Assembly: GCA_020796225.1 (NCBI GenBank)
Contig: CM036775.1
Coordinates: 15,328,875-15,392,874 of the forward strand
DNA length: 64,000 bases
Direction: 5' to 3'
DNA from: Arion vulgaris
Taxonomy: Eukaryota > Mollusca > Gastropoda > Stylommatophora > Arionidae
Shown here: positions 9,701 to 21,700 of the stretch, piece by piece
Position numbering within the stretch: position 1 is the stretch's first letter
How the letters are laid out: the number at the start of each line of letters is the position of its first letter
The notes under the pieces: model-generated
What the model was told of the DNA's origin: nothing
What the model saw: the letters and a program-made list of their open reading frames with translations, nothing else
Database searches by the model: none
Program-made: the position numbers and the translations under genes

Positions 9701-12700
9701 GAGGCATACCGGCAAAGAGGAGAAGAGGAAGACCATGGAGAAGATGGTTCAGGATGTAACTGATGGTTTGAACACGACGGCTGCAGAAGCGGGACATCTG
9801 GCTTATGAGAGAGAGAAATTCTGGAGGACTGTTGGGGTGGCAAAGTTCTGCTCAGGACAAGCTATTTGATGATGATGAAATAAACAAATAAAAACAAAGC
9901 ATTTGATTATAATTGGTTGTTGGTTACTAAACTGTCATCATTGCACTCCGGACAGACCCATATGTACTCGCTCTGTCTCCCTTAACAGATATCGAAGAGT
10001 GTGCATACTGATGGTTCCCATGGCTCACTGATTAAACACACTCCTCACTCTGCCCCTCAGGCATCCAGTTCTACTTTTACAACGGTAACTTTAAACTGCA
10101 TAAAACGCTGGATCGATTCAACATTTATTTTAGTGTCTTCATCCAACAAACAGTCGCGAAGAGACTGGAGAATATCCCCCTTAACAATTTGCAACTCCCC
10201 AATAATCGATGCCGTTGATGCAAGTCTGTCCGCTCTCTTATTATGGCAAAGACCTGCATGCACAGGACAATCAATTTTAAACATTTTGATATATGGCATA
10301 AGTTCCATATGATTTTTTTTTAAACCAGTTTTAGTGACACAACTAACAGTCGTCTGTATAACAATGTATTATAAAAAGTGGCTTGCAAAAACATGGAATT
10401 TGCCCTGGTTCACTACGAGTTAAGGAAACTCGAGACGAGTTCCTACTGGTGAATCTTCTTCTTCTTCGAATGCTTTATATCTACCCCTTGTTAACCACTT
10501 TGTATGATTTGTATGTGATCTGAGCATAAGAGTGATTGTACATTGTGCAAGTTATGATCCTACACATCTGATTTCTGCTACGCCTTGTAGTTACTAGGGT
10601 AGCTTCCCTAGGCCCCTACCTCAGTCGCCTCTTACGACATGCAGTGTAGGCTGTAGTGTTACTATTCTTTGCTCCCCTTGTGGGACCCGGCACCCGACAT
10701 AGGCGTTACTGGTGATTAGAGTACCATGATATTTGATCTCTAATACTTACTTGATAGACAAACAGAACATACGTATCCAATATCAATGAGGTTCCTGTGA
10801 CAGAAGCAAGCAGCCCGGTAGTCCACTTGTACTCGTGTCGGAAGTGTCATCTTAGACCTGGTACTTGGGTCCGGTAGAAATACCCACTGGAACATAAAAT
10901 GATTAGTTCATAAGAGGTCACAATACAAAGAAGCTGGAAGGATGAATGTGATTATGTATGAGATTCCTTTTGAAGCATCTATCTATCTATATCCTCTTTG
11001 TTTCCCGATTGACACATAAGGCTTCCACAAGATATTACAACTGTTGCCATTCTGCTGCCTTTCTACCAACCATCTCCCACGTCAGGCCACACTCCTTCAA
11101 CTCTCTCTCCACAGTTCTTCTCCATGTTTCTTTGGACGTCCAGGCCTTCTCTTTTCATCCGTTGTCCATCTGTGAGCTGTCCTAGCTAATACCCCTAATG
11201 GCATACAACATACATATCCAATCCACGTCCATCTTCGTATTTTGAAGCATAAGTTACTAAAACGTGTTATGTGTCTGAATCTATTTTAGTAGATCAATTC
11301 CAGGTCTATGCTCGTAAACATAACCAAACTATAACTTCAGATAAATCTATAACCAAACTATAACTTCAGATAAATATATAACCAAACTATAACTTCAGAT
11401 AAATACATAACCAAACTATAACTTCAGATAAATCTATAACCAAACTATAAATTCAGATAAATGTATAGACAAACTATAACTTCAGATAAATGTATAGACA
11501 AACTATAACTTCAGATAAATATATAACCAAACTATAACTTCAGATAAATGTATAACCAAACTATAACTTCAGATAAATATATAGACAAACTATAACTTCA
11601 GATAAATATATAGACAAAATATAACTTCAGATAAATATATAGACAAACTATAACTTCAGATAAATGTATAACCAAATTATAACTTCAGATAAATATATAG
11701 ACAAACTATAACTTCAGATAAATATATAGACAAACTATAACTTCAGATAAATATATAGACAAACTATAACTTCAGATAAATATATAGACAAACTATAACT
11801 TCAGATAAATATATAGACAAACTATAACTTCAGATAAATATATAACCAAACTATAACTTCAGATAAATGTGTAGTCTGTCAAACTATAACTTCATGGTAT
11901 TGGTTATTGGTTACTAAACTGACATTATTGCATTCCGGGCAGATCCATAGGTGCTCAGTTTCCCCCAACAGATATCAAAGAGTATGCATACTGCTGGTTC
12001 TCGTGGCTCGCTAATTAAACACTCCTAACTCTACCCCTCAGGCATCCAGTTCTACTTGCATAACGTTTAACTACAAACTGCCTAAATTGCTGGAACGATT
12101 CAACATCTATTTTAGTGTCCTCATCCAACAGACAGTTGCGAAGAGACCGAAGAACATCCCCTTTATCATGGTATGAACACGAGTTTCCAAATTTACTTTT
12201 TATTGCAACAAAATAATGGCAAGCATCAAGCAACATTTTACCGTGAGATACTGCAGGAGACCTTGAACTTGTGGAATTCTCAGGTAAATTCCTGCTGTAA
12301 TGTCACAGGCCTAAAGAAACAAATACGACGACAAGCATTCACATTTGAATCATACACATACCTTGGTAGCAACATAGACATAGGAGGTGCAAACAAAGAT
12401 GTCAAGATAAGAATACAAAAAGCAAGGGAAACTTTATTGCATTGAGTAAGATATGGAAGTCAAAGGAGATCAAAACAAACACAAAGCTGAGGATGTTTCA
12501 ATCAAATGTGAAGTTAGTGCTGTTGTATGGCTCGGAAACATGGAGGACAACAAAAGAAACCATCAGAAAACTGCAGAACTTCATAAATGGATGTTTACGT
12601 AGAATAGAGGAACTGAGATGATATGATAAGATTACGAAAAATGAACTCAGAGAAAGAACTAAGCAGATACCAGTGAAAAATTAGCTACGGAAGAGACGCT

Positions 12701-15700
12701 GGCGATGTATAGGACACACATTAAGAAGACAGACTAGAAGCATTGCAAGACAAGCATTGTTTTGGAACCTATAGGGAAAGAGGAGATGGGGAAGGCCTAG
12801 ACATACCCGGAGAAGAGATCTGGTAACTGATAATAAAAGGATAGGCAAGATATGGAAAGAATTGGAAGGGATGGCAAGAGAGATGAAGATCTGGAAGAAG
12901 TTTGTTGAAGACCTGTGCTCCGTTGGGAGTTAAAATGTGAAGAAAAAGAAGCATTCAAATTTATTTATTTTTAAAGCATAAAAAATTGGTCAGGAACAAG
13001 ACAATATGTTTGTTTGTCTACGTTAGATCTTATCTACAACACTATGTTCATCATCATCAGATGCCGTGCTGGCTGATTTAGGCAATCACGGATCTCTACA
13101 AAACTCTGTCGTTGGTGTTTGCTATCAACTCAGATGTTGACGTCCCCCGAGTGGTTACCGGGCCAAATTTGGGGTGTAAAGAATAGAACCACTGTTACCT
13201 ACCACGCATGTCGTAAGAGGCGACTAAGGAGGTTTGGCTGAAATCGGATGCATGTGTCCGCTAGAGAATGCTAACCCAAAACAATTGATTTCAGAAAATG
13301 GATGCACCAGGCCGCAAGGCGCATAACATGGTGCAACGACCCTTCACAATGAGGAATGGGATAACGGAGTCTACGGTCGCAAATCTGCCTCAGAGATTTA
13401 GCCACGCAATAAGAATGTCAGACCTACCAACACAAAAGTGACCAAAACTTACTGCTGGAAGAGGTCGGCACAAACGGGAAGCAGAAATAATAGGAAATAA
13501 TAGGAACTGCCCCCAGTGTGCAGACTTGAGAAGAAAGAGGTGGCCCACTTACACTAGCATCCAAGACAAACTGTACATCGTGGCTGACAATCTGAGGCAG
13601 ACGGCTGTCTTTATTAGAGAATCTGAAATCCCAATCTAGTGAGAAGCAGAAGATAAACGGTATGGCATGGCTGATAATCTGAGGCAGACGGCTGCCTTTA
13701 TTAGAGAATCCAAAATTCCAATCTAGTGAGAACACAGAAGATGTTGACGTTCTACCGTGCCATGAAGTCAGGCTATCCAAAATTCTCTCAGTCTTCCTCT
13801 GTCTCATCTACCCTTGATTTTACCGGTTGTCACAATGTGTTCTAAACCTTCCCTCCTCATCACATGCCCGAAAAATGATGACTGCCTCTTTCTTATATTG
13901 ATAAGTTTCCTCTGTGTCTTGATCTCATTCAACACCTCAACATTAGTCATCTTAGCAGTCCATGGGATTCTCATCATTCCTCTGTAAAATCACATCTCTG
14001 TGGTCCTCAACACTATGTTACCAGTGTCAAACATGGCCAATAACAGCAGCTAATGAGTGGGAAATCATAACGACGGAGGTGAGGTGTCTTAGAAAAGCTG
14101 CAGGAGTGACAATAAGAGAAAATTAGAAATGAAGAAATCAGATGGAGACTGGATGTGAAATCAGTCATACTTTTCATAAAAGAACAACAGAATGGTTTGG
14201 ACACCTGACAAGAATGCCCTGGTATCGTCTACCACAAAAAAAGTATAACAAGTACAGAGCAAGACCACGCAAAAGATGGAGCGACGGCATCAAGAACAGC
14301 CTTATAAAAATGAATAACAGCTTACAAAGTGCCTTAAAACAAGCGCACACAAGATTACTACACCCTCCCCTCTATAAAAAGTAAATGGTGGAAGAGAAGA
14401 GAAGTTCTTATCTACCAACTTGATCACTATTTGTAATCTCTGTGGTTTGTGCAGAGAATGTGAGTATGTTGCGCCCGCATTAGGTCCCTACCGCATAGAG
14501 GACAGGCATATCCAAAGTGTGATCAAAGTGTATGCATGTTATCCAACAGGATACAAATTTATAGAGACGGTTAACTGTAAGATCTTGCAATCAGACAAAT
14601 CTCACGGGTAACTGTATGATTCATAAACAGATAAACCCAGCTTTAAAGTACCACATCTGGAGTTATACTGTAGCATGGGATCAGATCTGATAAGTCATAG
14701 GGAAGACGTCAGAGCTGACTCATTTCATCTGATGAGATGTATCTAAAGTGTTTTTTTTCATACCCACAAATTTTTTGTACAACTTTTGGATATTTTTTTT
14801 AGATCCAGAAGCACTTGAGCTTTCAGCTCTTCAGCTCGGTGCCATGGACATCGTAATCCTTCGGTTCAGTGCCACAAACACCATAAATCTGGGGAACCTG
14901 TGGCTTTTCTGCCAGCCCGCGAATTGAACCACACTCACAGGGGACTTGTCATCCGTCGTCCAATGCACTACGAACACGCTGGGCAGGCGGGAACAACTTT
15001 TGGATAAATTCCATAAGTTGTAAAAATTCCCATTTGATATGTCTGAACGTATTCTTAAATCTACCCTTTCTACATCTGTTTATTGATGTACGACGATCAT
15101 CTTCTACCTTTGGGTAGTGAAGTCTGATTGGTCATAGAGGGGCCATCAGAATTGACTCATTTGTGATAGAAGAAATAGTGAAGTTATTGACCTAGTCTGT
15201 GATAGAAGAAATAGCGAAGTTATTGACCTAGTCTGTGATAGAAGAAATAGTTAAGTTATTGATCTAGTCTGTGATAGAAGAAATAGTGAAGTTATTGATC
15301 TAGTCTGTGATAGAAGAAATAATGAAGTTATTGATCTAGTCTGTGATAGAAGAAATAATGAAGTTATTGATCTAGTCTGTGATAGAAGAAATAATGAAGT
15401 TATTGATCTAGTCTGTGATAGAAGAAATAATGAAGTTATTGATCTAGTCTGTGATAGAAGAAATAATGAAGTTATTGATCTAGTCTGTGATAGAAGAAAT
15501 AATGAAGTTATTGACCTAGTCTGTGATAGAATAAATAATGAAGTTATTGACCTAGTCTGTAATAGAAGAAATAATGAAGTTATTGATCTAGTCTGTAATA
15601 GAAGAAATAATGAAGTTGTTGACCTAGTCTGTAATAGAAGAAATAATGAAGTTGTTGACCTAGTCTGTAATAGAAGAAATAGTGAAGTTGTTGACCTAGT

Positions 15701-18700
15701 CTGTAATATAAATGATTTACCTGCTGAAGCAGCCCTGACTCTACGTCCAGTACACAGGCATCAATGATAATATTCTGTTGAATAAAATCAAAGCATACAT
15801 TTCATTGTGAGAGAAATAAATAGAAGTAAAACAACAAGCCTTTGCTATCCTGCACACAGTGTGGAAATCCACTGCCATCGCCATGAAAACAAAGCTCAAG
15901 ATATTCAGCTCAAATGTGAAATCTGTGTTGCTGTATGGCTTGGAAACTTGGCGAGCCACCAAGTTAAATACAAATAAGATTCAGACCTTTGTCAACGGAT
16001 GTCTTGGTGGATTCTCAGACGGAGATGGTATGACAGAGTTACAAACACAGACCTGTGGATAAGAACCGGACAGGAACCCATAATGATCCAGATCAAGAGG
16101 AGAAAATCGCGATGGGCCGGGCATACCCTACGGAAAACACAGTCGGGTGTCACTAGACAAGCACTTGAGTGGAACCCGCAAGGAAAATGAAAAAGATCCC
16201 TAAACAGACCTGGAGAAGAAGACTTCTTGAGGAACTGAAGAGTGCTTGACTATCCTGGGAGACCATAAAGAAAACAGCCATAGACAGAGAAGAGTGGCGA
16301 ACAACTGTTGAAGCCCTATGTTCCACAAAGAGTTGAGAGAAATAAGTAAATCAATAGAGGAATGCAAATGAAAATAGATGTCTGTGAAAAATAATGAACA
16401 TAAAATGGAACGAATTCAGGAGAAGTGATGAAATCAGAGAAACGTCTAGAAAACCACTAGTAACTGTTATAAGATGGAGATATGTTGAGGAGAAATGATC
16501 AACGAATATCAAAGCAGGCATTGAAGTGGGATGCAAAGGATTCAAGAAAGAGAGGATGACCTAAAGAGACCCTGAAATGAACTTTGCTGAGCGATGCAAG
16601 AAATAATGATCTCAGTTCCATGGAGGAGATGAGCGAGTTGACCAGGATAGAACGGTATGGAAAAATTGCTTGCAGGTCCTATATAACGTATAACTGTACG
16701 AGAGGAATTATTAATTTAATTATTCAAGTAAATCAAAAACTTACTTGCTTCTGAGCTGTAAAAACTGCATTCATAAAATTCATGTACTGAGATGGACAGT
16801 CTTCTGACCCTTTCAAGATCTGGGGACATACCATCAGACATATTTATTGATGTTTGATAAGTTACAATTTCTACAACATCATATTGACACCTTGAACAAA
16901 AATTGTGTAAAAATTGACATGAAAATCAACAACACTAAAACAGAAATAATGAATATGAGAAGAAAACATAATAATCTAGACATCCATGTCAATGGCACTA
17001 AAATAAATCAAGTGAAAGAATTCAAATACTTAGGAAGAATATTCACAGAAGACGGAAAACTGGATAGAGAGATAGAGGCTAGAGTACAAAAGCAAATGCT
17101 GTAACCTACCAGCTAGCCCCATTGTTAAGGCACCCAAACATTTCAAAGGCAGCTAAGCAACAGATGATCAACAGCATTTTTATACCTACTTTGTGTTACA
17201 GTGGGCAACAACCCGGTAGCAGTGTGACGACAAAGAAGAAGAAGAAGAAGAAGAGCCAAACATGGACATTGAGCAAAGCGCAGTCACAAAAAATAACTAC
17301 ATGTGAAATGTGTTGCCTACGAAAAGTTACCAACAACACAAGAAAAGACAGAATCACCAACATCAGCATAAGAAAGAAAGTTGGCACAAAACCGTGCTTG
17401 AATTACATAGATAAACAAAATAAACAAAGAATGAAGTGGTTTGGCCACTTAATAAGAATGCATCCAAACTCCACAGTATACAGAGTCTTCTACAACAGAA
17501 CATCGGGAAAGAAGGCAAGAGGAAGACCACGGAAAAGATGGTTAGATGGCGTAGCAGAATCCTGTGAAAAAGCAAAAATAACAATCACACAAGCCACCAG
17601 AACAGCACAAGACAAAAACAGAAAACCACGACACTGGGCAACAACCCGGTAGCAGTGTGACGACACTGGGGAACAACCCGGTAGCAGTGTGACAACAAAA
17701 GAAGAAGATAAGTTACAGATGATAATAATAACAGATGTCCTTCGCAAACAATGACGACAACAGATACCAGAAGTATGTTGATGTACCAGATGGTGTGTGC
17801 GGAGGTGATTGTAGAATCCAATCCTCGAACACGATCCCCTACCACAGGTGGAGTATATATGATGAACATTAGGCACGTAGGTGTTGTGTGTTCTGTCATT
17901 TCGTGCAGCACATTTTTCTCTGTGCCTTAACAGTACGATGATTCTCAGCTATACGAGCTCGCCCGTGTGGTGCCGGGCCCAAGGAAAGCAAAAATAGTAC
18001 CGCTACAACCTGCAATGTATGTCGTAAGAGGCGCCTGATGTAGACCCTGGGGATGCTACCTAGTAAATAAAAGCAGCACAAAAATCGGATCTGCTGGCCT
18101 ACTTGTAGGCGCATAACTGGCACAATGTACAATCGCTCTTAGGCTCAGATCACATACAAATCACACAGAGTGGTAGACAAGTGGTTGATGTGGAGTGTTC
18201 AAAGAAGAAGCTATACAAGCTCCTCTTGTCTTGTTACAGCGTCACAATTGGCGATCTTGCGCAAGGTATTCCCAGCACATGGTGTCTATATCGAAGCATT
18301 TCAGAGACACTTTAAGGGTGTCTTTAAAGTATTTTTTCTGTCCATTAGCTGAATATTTGCCCATTCAAGCTTGTTATACACCAAATTGTTTTGGAATGCG
18401 TTTATCACGCCTCCGAGCAACATGACCGGCCCATCTCAAAAGGCCTTTTACAACAGATAATATTGTACTAACAATAATGGTTTTAAAGCAAAAGAGAGAG
18501 AAGACTATAAATACATGGAGAATAGATTTGAAGGTAGAGATTAAATGAAAGAGCTGGGGGTCTCTGTGGATAAGTGGTTACGCCCTTGCCTTGTGAGTCG
18601 AAGGTCGTGGGTTCGAGTCCGGACCACACCGTTCTGTTCACGAATGCAGTTTTTTCCAGAGACCCTAGGATTGTTGCTGGAGCTACGGAGTTCGTGCTTT

Positions 18701-21700
18701 GTGCAATACTCTCGGCAGGTGGCGTGCCATTTCCGCTGAGAGGGACCGAGCCATATGGGGTAAAACCCGGTGCAATGAAGTCAATCCTTCGGCTTTAAAA
18801 CCCTTTAAGAAAGAGCTGCAAGAGATAGCTAAAGATAGGGAGACCTGGTATGAGTTGGCTGACGGCATATGACCCAGTAGGGGTTTAATAAAGTCATAAT
18901 AGAGTGAGACAATAGTAGTTTTGAAGCAAAAGAGAGGGAAGCCTAGAAACACATGCAGAAGAGATTAAATATATAAGAAGGAGCTGCCAGAGATAGCTAA
19001 AGATAGGGAGACTTGGTATGAGTTGCATGAGGGTTTTAAAAGTCATAAGAGAGGACTGTTTTAATAGCAATAAATGCAATAGAGCTCCAGAAACTAGTTG
19101 ATACGGTTGTGACAGAAAGTAACAACAAAGGACTCAGTTTGAATATTAAGAAGACAGATGTTATGATCATATCAAAAAAGCATATTTTACCAAAATGCAC
19201 CATCACAGTAAATGGGACTGATCTAAGACAAATGCAGCAATTTAAATACCTCGGAGTCCTGGTAACACCAGATGGCAGATGCCGATCAGAAATAAAGAGC
19301 AGAATAGGACAAGCGAAAACATCACTCCTGAAAATTAGAAGCATTATCTGCAACAAGTCCTTGTCAATCCTGATCAGAATGCGAGTTATTCAGTGCTACA
19401 TAGAACCAATACTGACATACGGATGCGAGTCATGGACAATGAACACACAGATAAAAAATATCTGAGGGCCACAGAAATGTGGTTTTACAGAAGAATGATC
19501 AGAATACCATGGACTGCTAAAATGACTAATGTTGAGGTGTTGAATGAGATCAAGACACTGAGAAAGCTTACCCTCAATATAAGAAAGAGGCAGTCATCAT
19601 TTTTCGGGCATGTGATGAGGAGGGAGGTTTAGAACACATTGTGACAACCGGTAAAATCAAGGGTAGACGAGACAGTGGAAGACAGAGAGAGAAAATTTTG
19701 GATAGCCTGACTTCATGGCACGGTAGAGGGTCAACATCTGAGTTGATAGCAAACACCAACGACAGAGATTTGTGGAGATCCATGATTGCCTACGCCAGCC
19801 GGCACGGCACCTGATGATGATGATGAAGAGAGAGAGAATAGTGGTTTTGAAGCAAAAGATAAGGAAGTCTAGAAATACATGGAGAAGAAATTTGAAGGCC
19901 TAGATTAAAGATATAATAAGGAGGTGCAAGAGATAGATAAAGATAGGAAGACTAGGCATGAGTTGCTTGAGGGGTTAAAAAAGAGAGAGAATAGTGGTTT
20001 TAAAGGTTTTCGGATAAAGGACTCTCTCTCTCTCTTGCGATCGTTCTTTTACAGCCGTTTTTATATAATAAGGAGGTGCAAGAGATAGATAAAGATAGGA
20101 AGACTAGGCATGAGTTGGTTGAGGGTTAAAAAGAGAGAGAATAGTGGTTTTAAAGGTTTTCGGATAAAGGACTCTCTTTCTCTTGCGATCGTTCTTTACG
20201 GCCGTTTTATCACTCTTCTTCTTCAGCGATCTCTGGTCATGCGCTTAATTTACTGTGGACCACAAACTGGGCAGACAGCTTCAGGTCTGTCAGGTTTCCC
20301 AAAGCTTAGTTTTCAGGTCGACTGGGTGTGGCCACATGTTGCTTCTCAGCTCACACAGAAGAGGACAGTCTTGCAGGATATGCTCTGGTGTCTGTTCTGC
20401 CTGCTGACACTGGCAGAGAGCTGTTTGACTTATTCCTAGTCTGTATAAGTGTTTGTTGAGTCTGCAGTGTCCGGTGCGTAGTCGAAATATAATGACCTGG
20501 TCTGTTCTGCTTAGGTCTTTGAGGAGTCTTTTCCATAATCATATCCAGTGTTTGTCTTCCAGTCTACTGCAGATTTTCTCTGTATGAGGGTTTTGACCTC
20601 TTGAAAAGACAAGGGTTGGTAAATTTGCTCTTTGGCACTGCCCTCCTTAGCTAAGACATCAGCACTCTCATTGCCTGCAATGCCACAGTGAGATGGAATC
20701 CACTGCAAGTGAATTTCTGCCTTTTCTGAAAGCTGAGCAAGTTCTCTTTGTAGTTTTTGTACTGTGCTGTTAGTGGATTTAGCCTCCAGGGCTTGTATAG
20801 CTGACAATGAGTCTGTAAGAAATACTTTTATCATTCTAATTGTGATATATAAATAGCCTAACACCAAGAACGGGTGTATGTTCATAAACTTCAGTATCAT
20901 TTGGAGCTCTGGTGCTTATCCTAAGGTGATATGTTCGGTTTCAACAAAACGTTTACTGCGTTCGCTCTCCGTCAGCCTTTGACTGTCCCCATCCAAACCA
21001 GCAGGTTGCTATTTTCTTTTAGGGTAGCAACCCTTAGACGACCTACCCTCCTAGGCTGTGGAGCATCATCTGCCCAGAGGATAAAGGACTGATTTCACTG
21101 CAAGCTTACATATCGCTCAGTCCTCTCTCTAGAATGTGACGTCACTGTCATTTAGGGCAGCAACAAAAGCACACCATTCTTCTCTATTCTTGACCGTCCT
21201 CTATTTTGTGTTCTAGCAGTGATTCAATTCTTTCAGTTCTTGTTCTATAGTTCTCCTCCAGGATATCTTGAGATTCCACATTTTCGTTTACCCTCTGGTG
21301 TCCATCTCAGTGCAGTTTTCGTGACAGAGTTAGTCTCCAAGCGTATCACATGTCTGGTCCATCTCCAGCGTCTCTTTTGGATGATGTCACTCATATTCTC
21401 TTGTTGACACTGTGCAAGTTATAAGTTAGAGATAGCGGCTCAGTTTCTTTCTGCAGAAATGGCAGACTACCTGCCAAGAGTATTGTACAAGGCATGAACT
21501 CTGTAGCTCCAGCAACAATCCAGTGAATCTCTGAAAAAAATGAGCCTGTGAACCGAAGTCAGAACCTTTGGAACAAGAGGCAAGCACCATCATCTCTACC
21601 ACACACCTAGTGAGCCACAGGGATTTTTTCCCAGAGATCCCTGATCTCAGTGTAGGTGAGATCGAGTTGCTAGTCCTATCGGAGATGGGCAATAAAATGA

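Larger units (their letters stand above)
18480..20215. repeat. Repeated LINE-tail units (TAGTGGTTTTGAAGC...) around SINE-4 and LINE-D
   Basis: About 100-150-nt units with TAGTGGTTTTGAAGCAAAAG and GAGATAGCTAAAGATAGGGA occur near 18480, 18805, 18905, 19835 and 19985-20215. Between them sit SINE-4 (18552-18800) and LINE-D (19030-19830). The source element is not identified. Confidence 0.6.

Noticed and set aside
11318..11894. CRISPR-like array (also 15163-15711)
   Set aside because: Units are contiguous with no unique spacers, and the host is eukaryotic: minisatellites.
12173..12445. Plus-strand ORF of 90 codons
   Set aside because: Its first half is antisense to GTF2H3 exon 9 and its second half is a LINE-F remnant; not a gene.
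17196..17387. Poly-Phe ORF on minus strand
   Set aside because: Antisense of the (GAA)n run in LINE-E.
18560..18630. Possible tRNA gene (also at 2325, 8315, 22000, 31400)
   Set aside because: A- and B-box-like motifs are present, but no proper acceptor stem or anticodon arm, and each sits at the head of a repeated SINE body.
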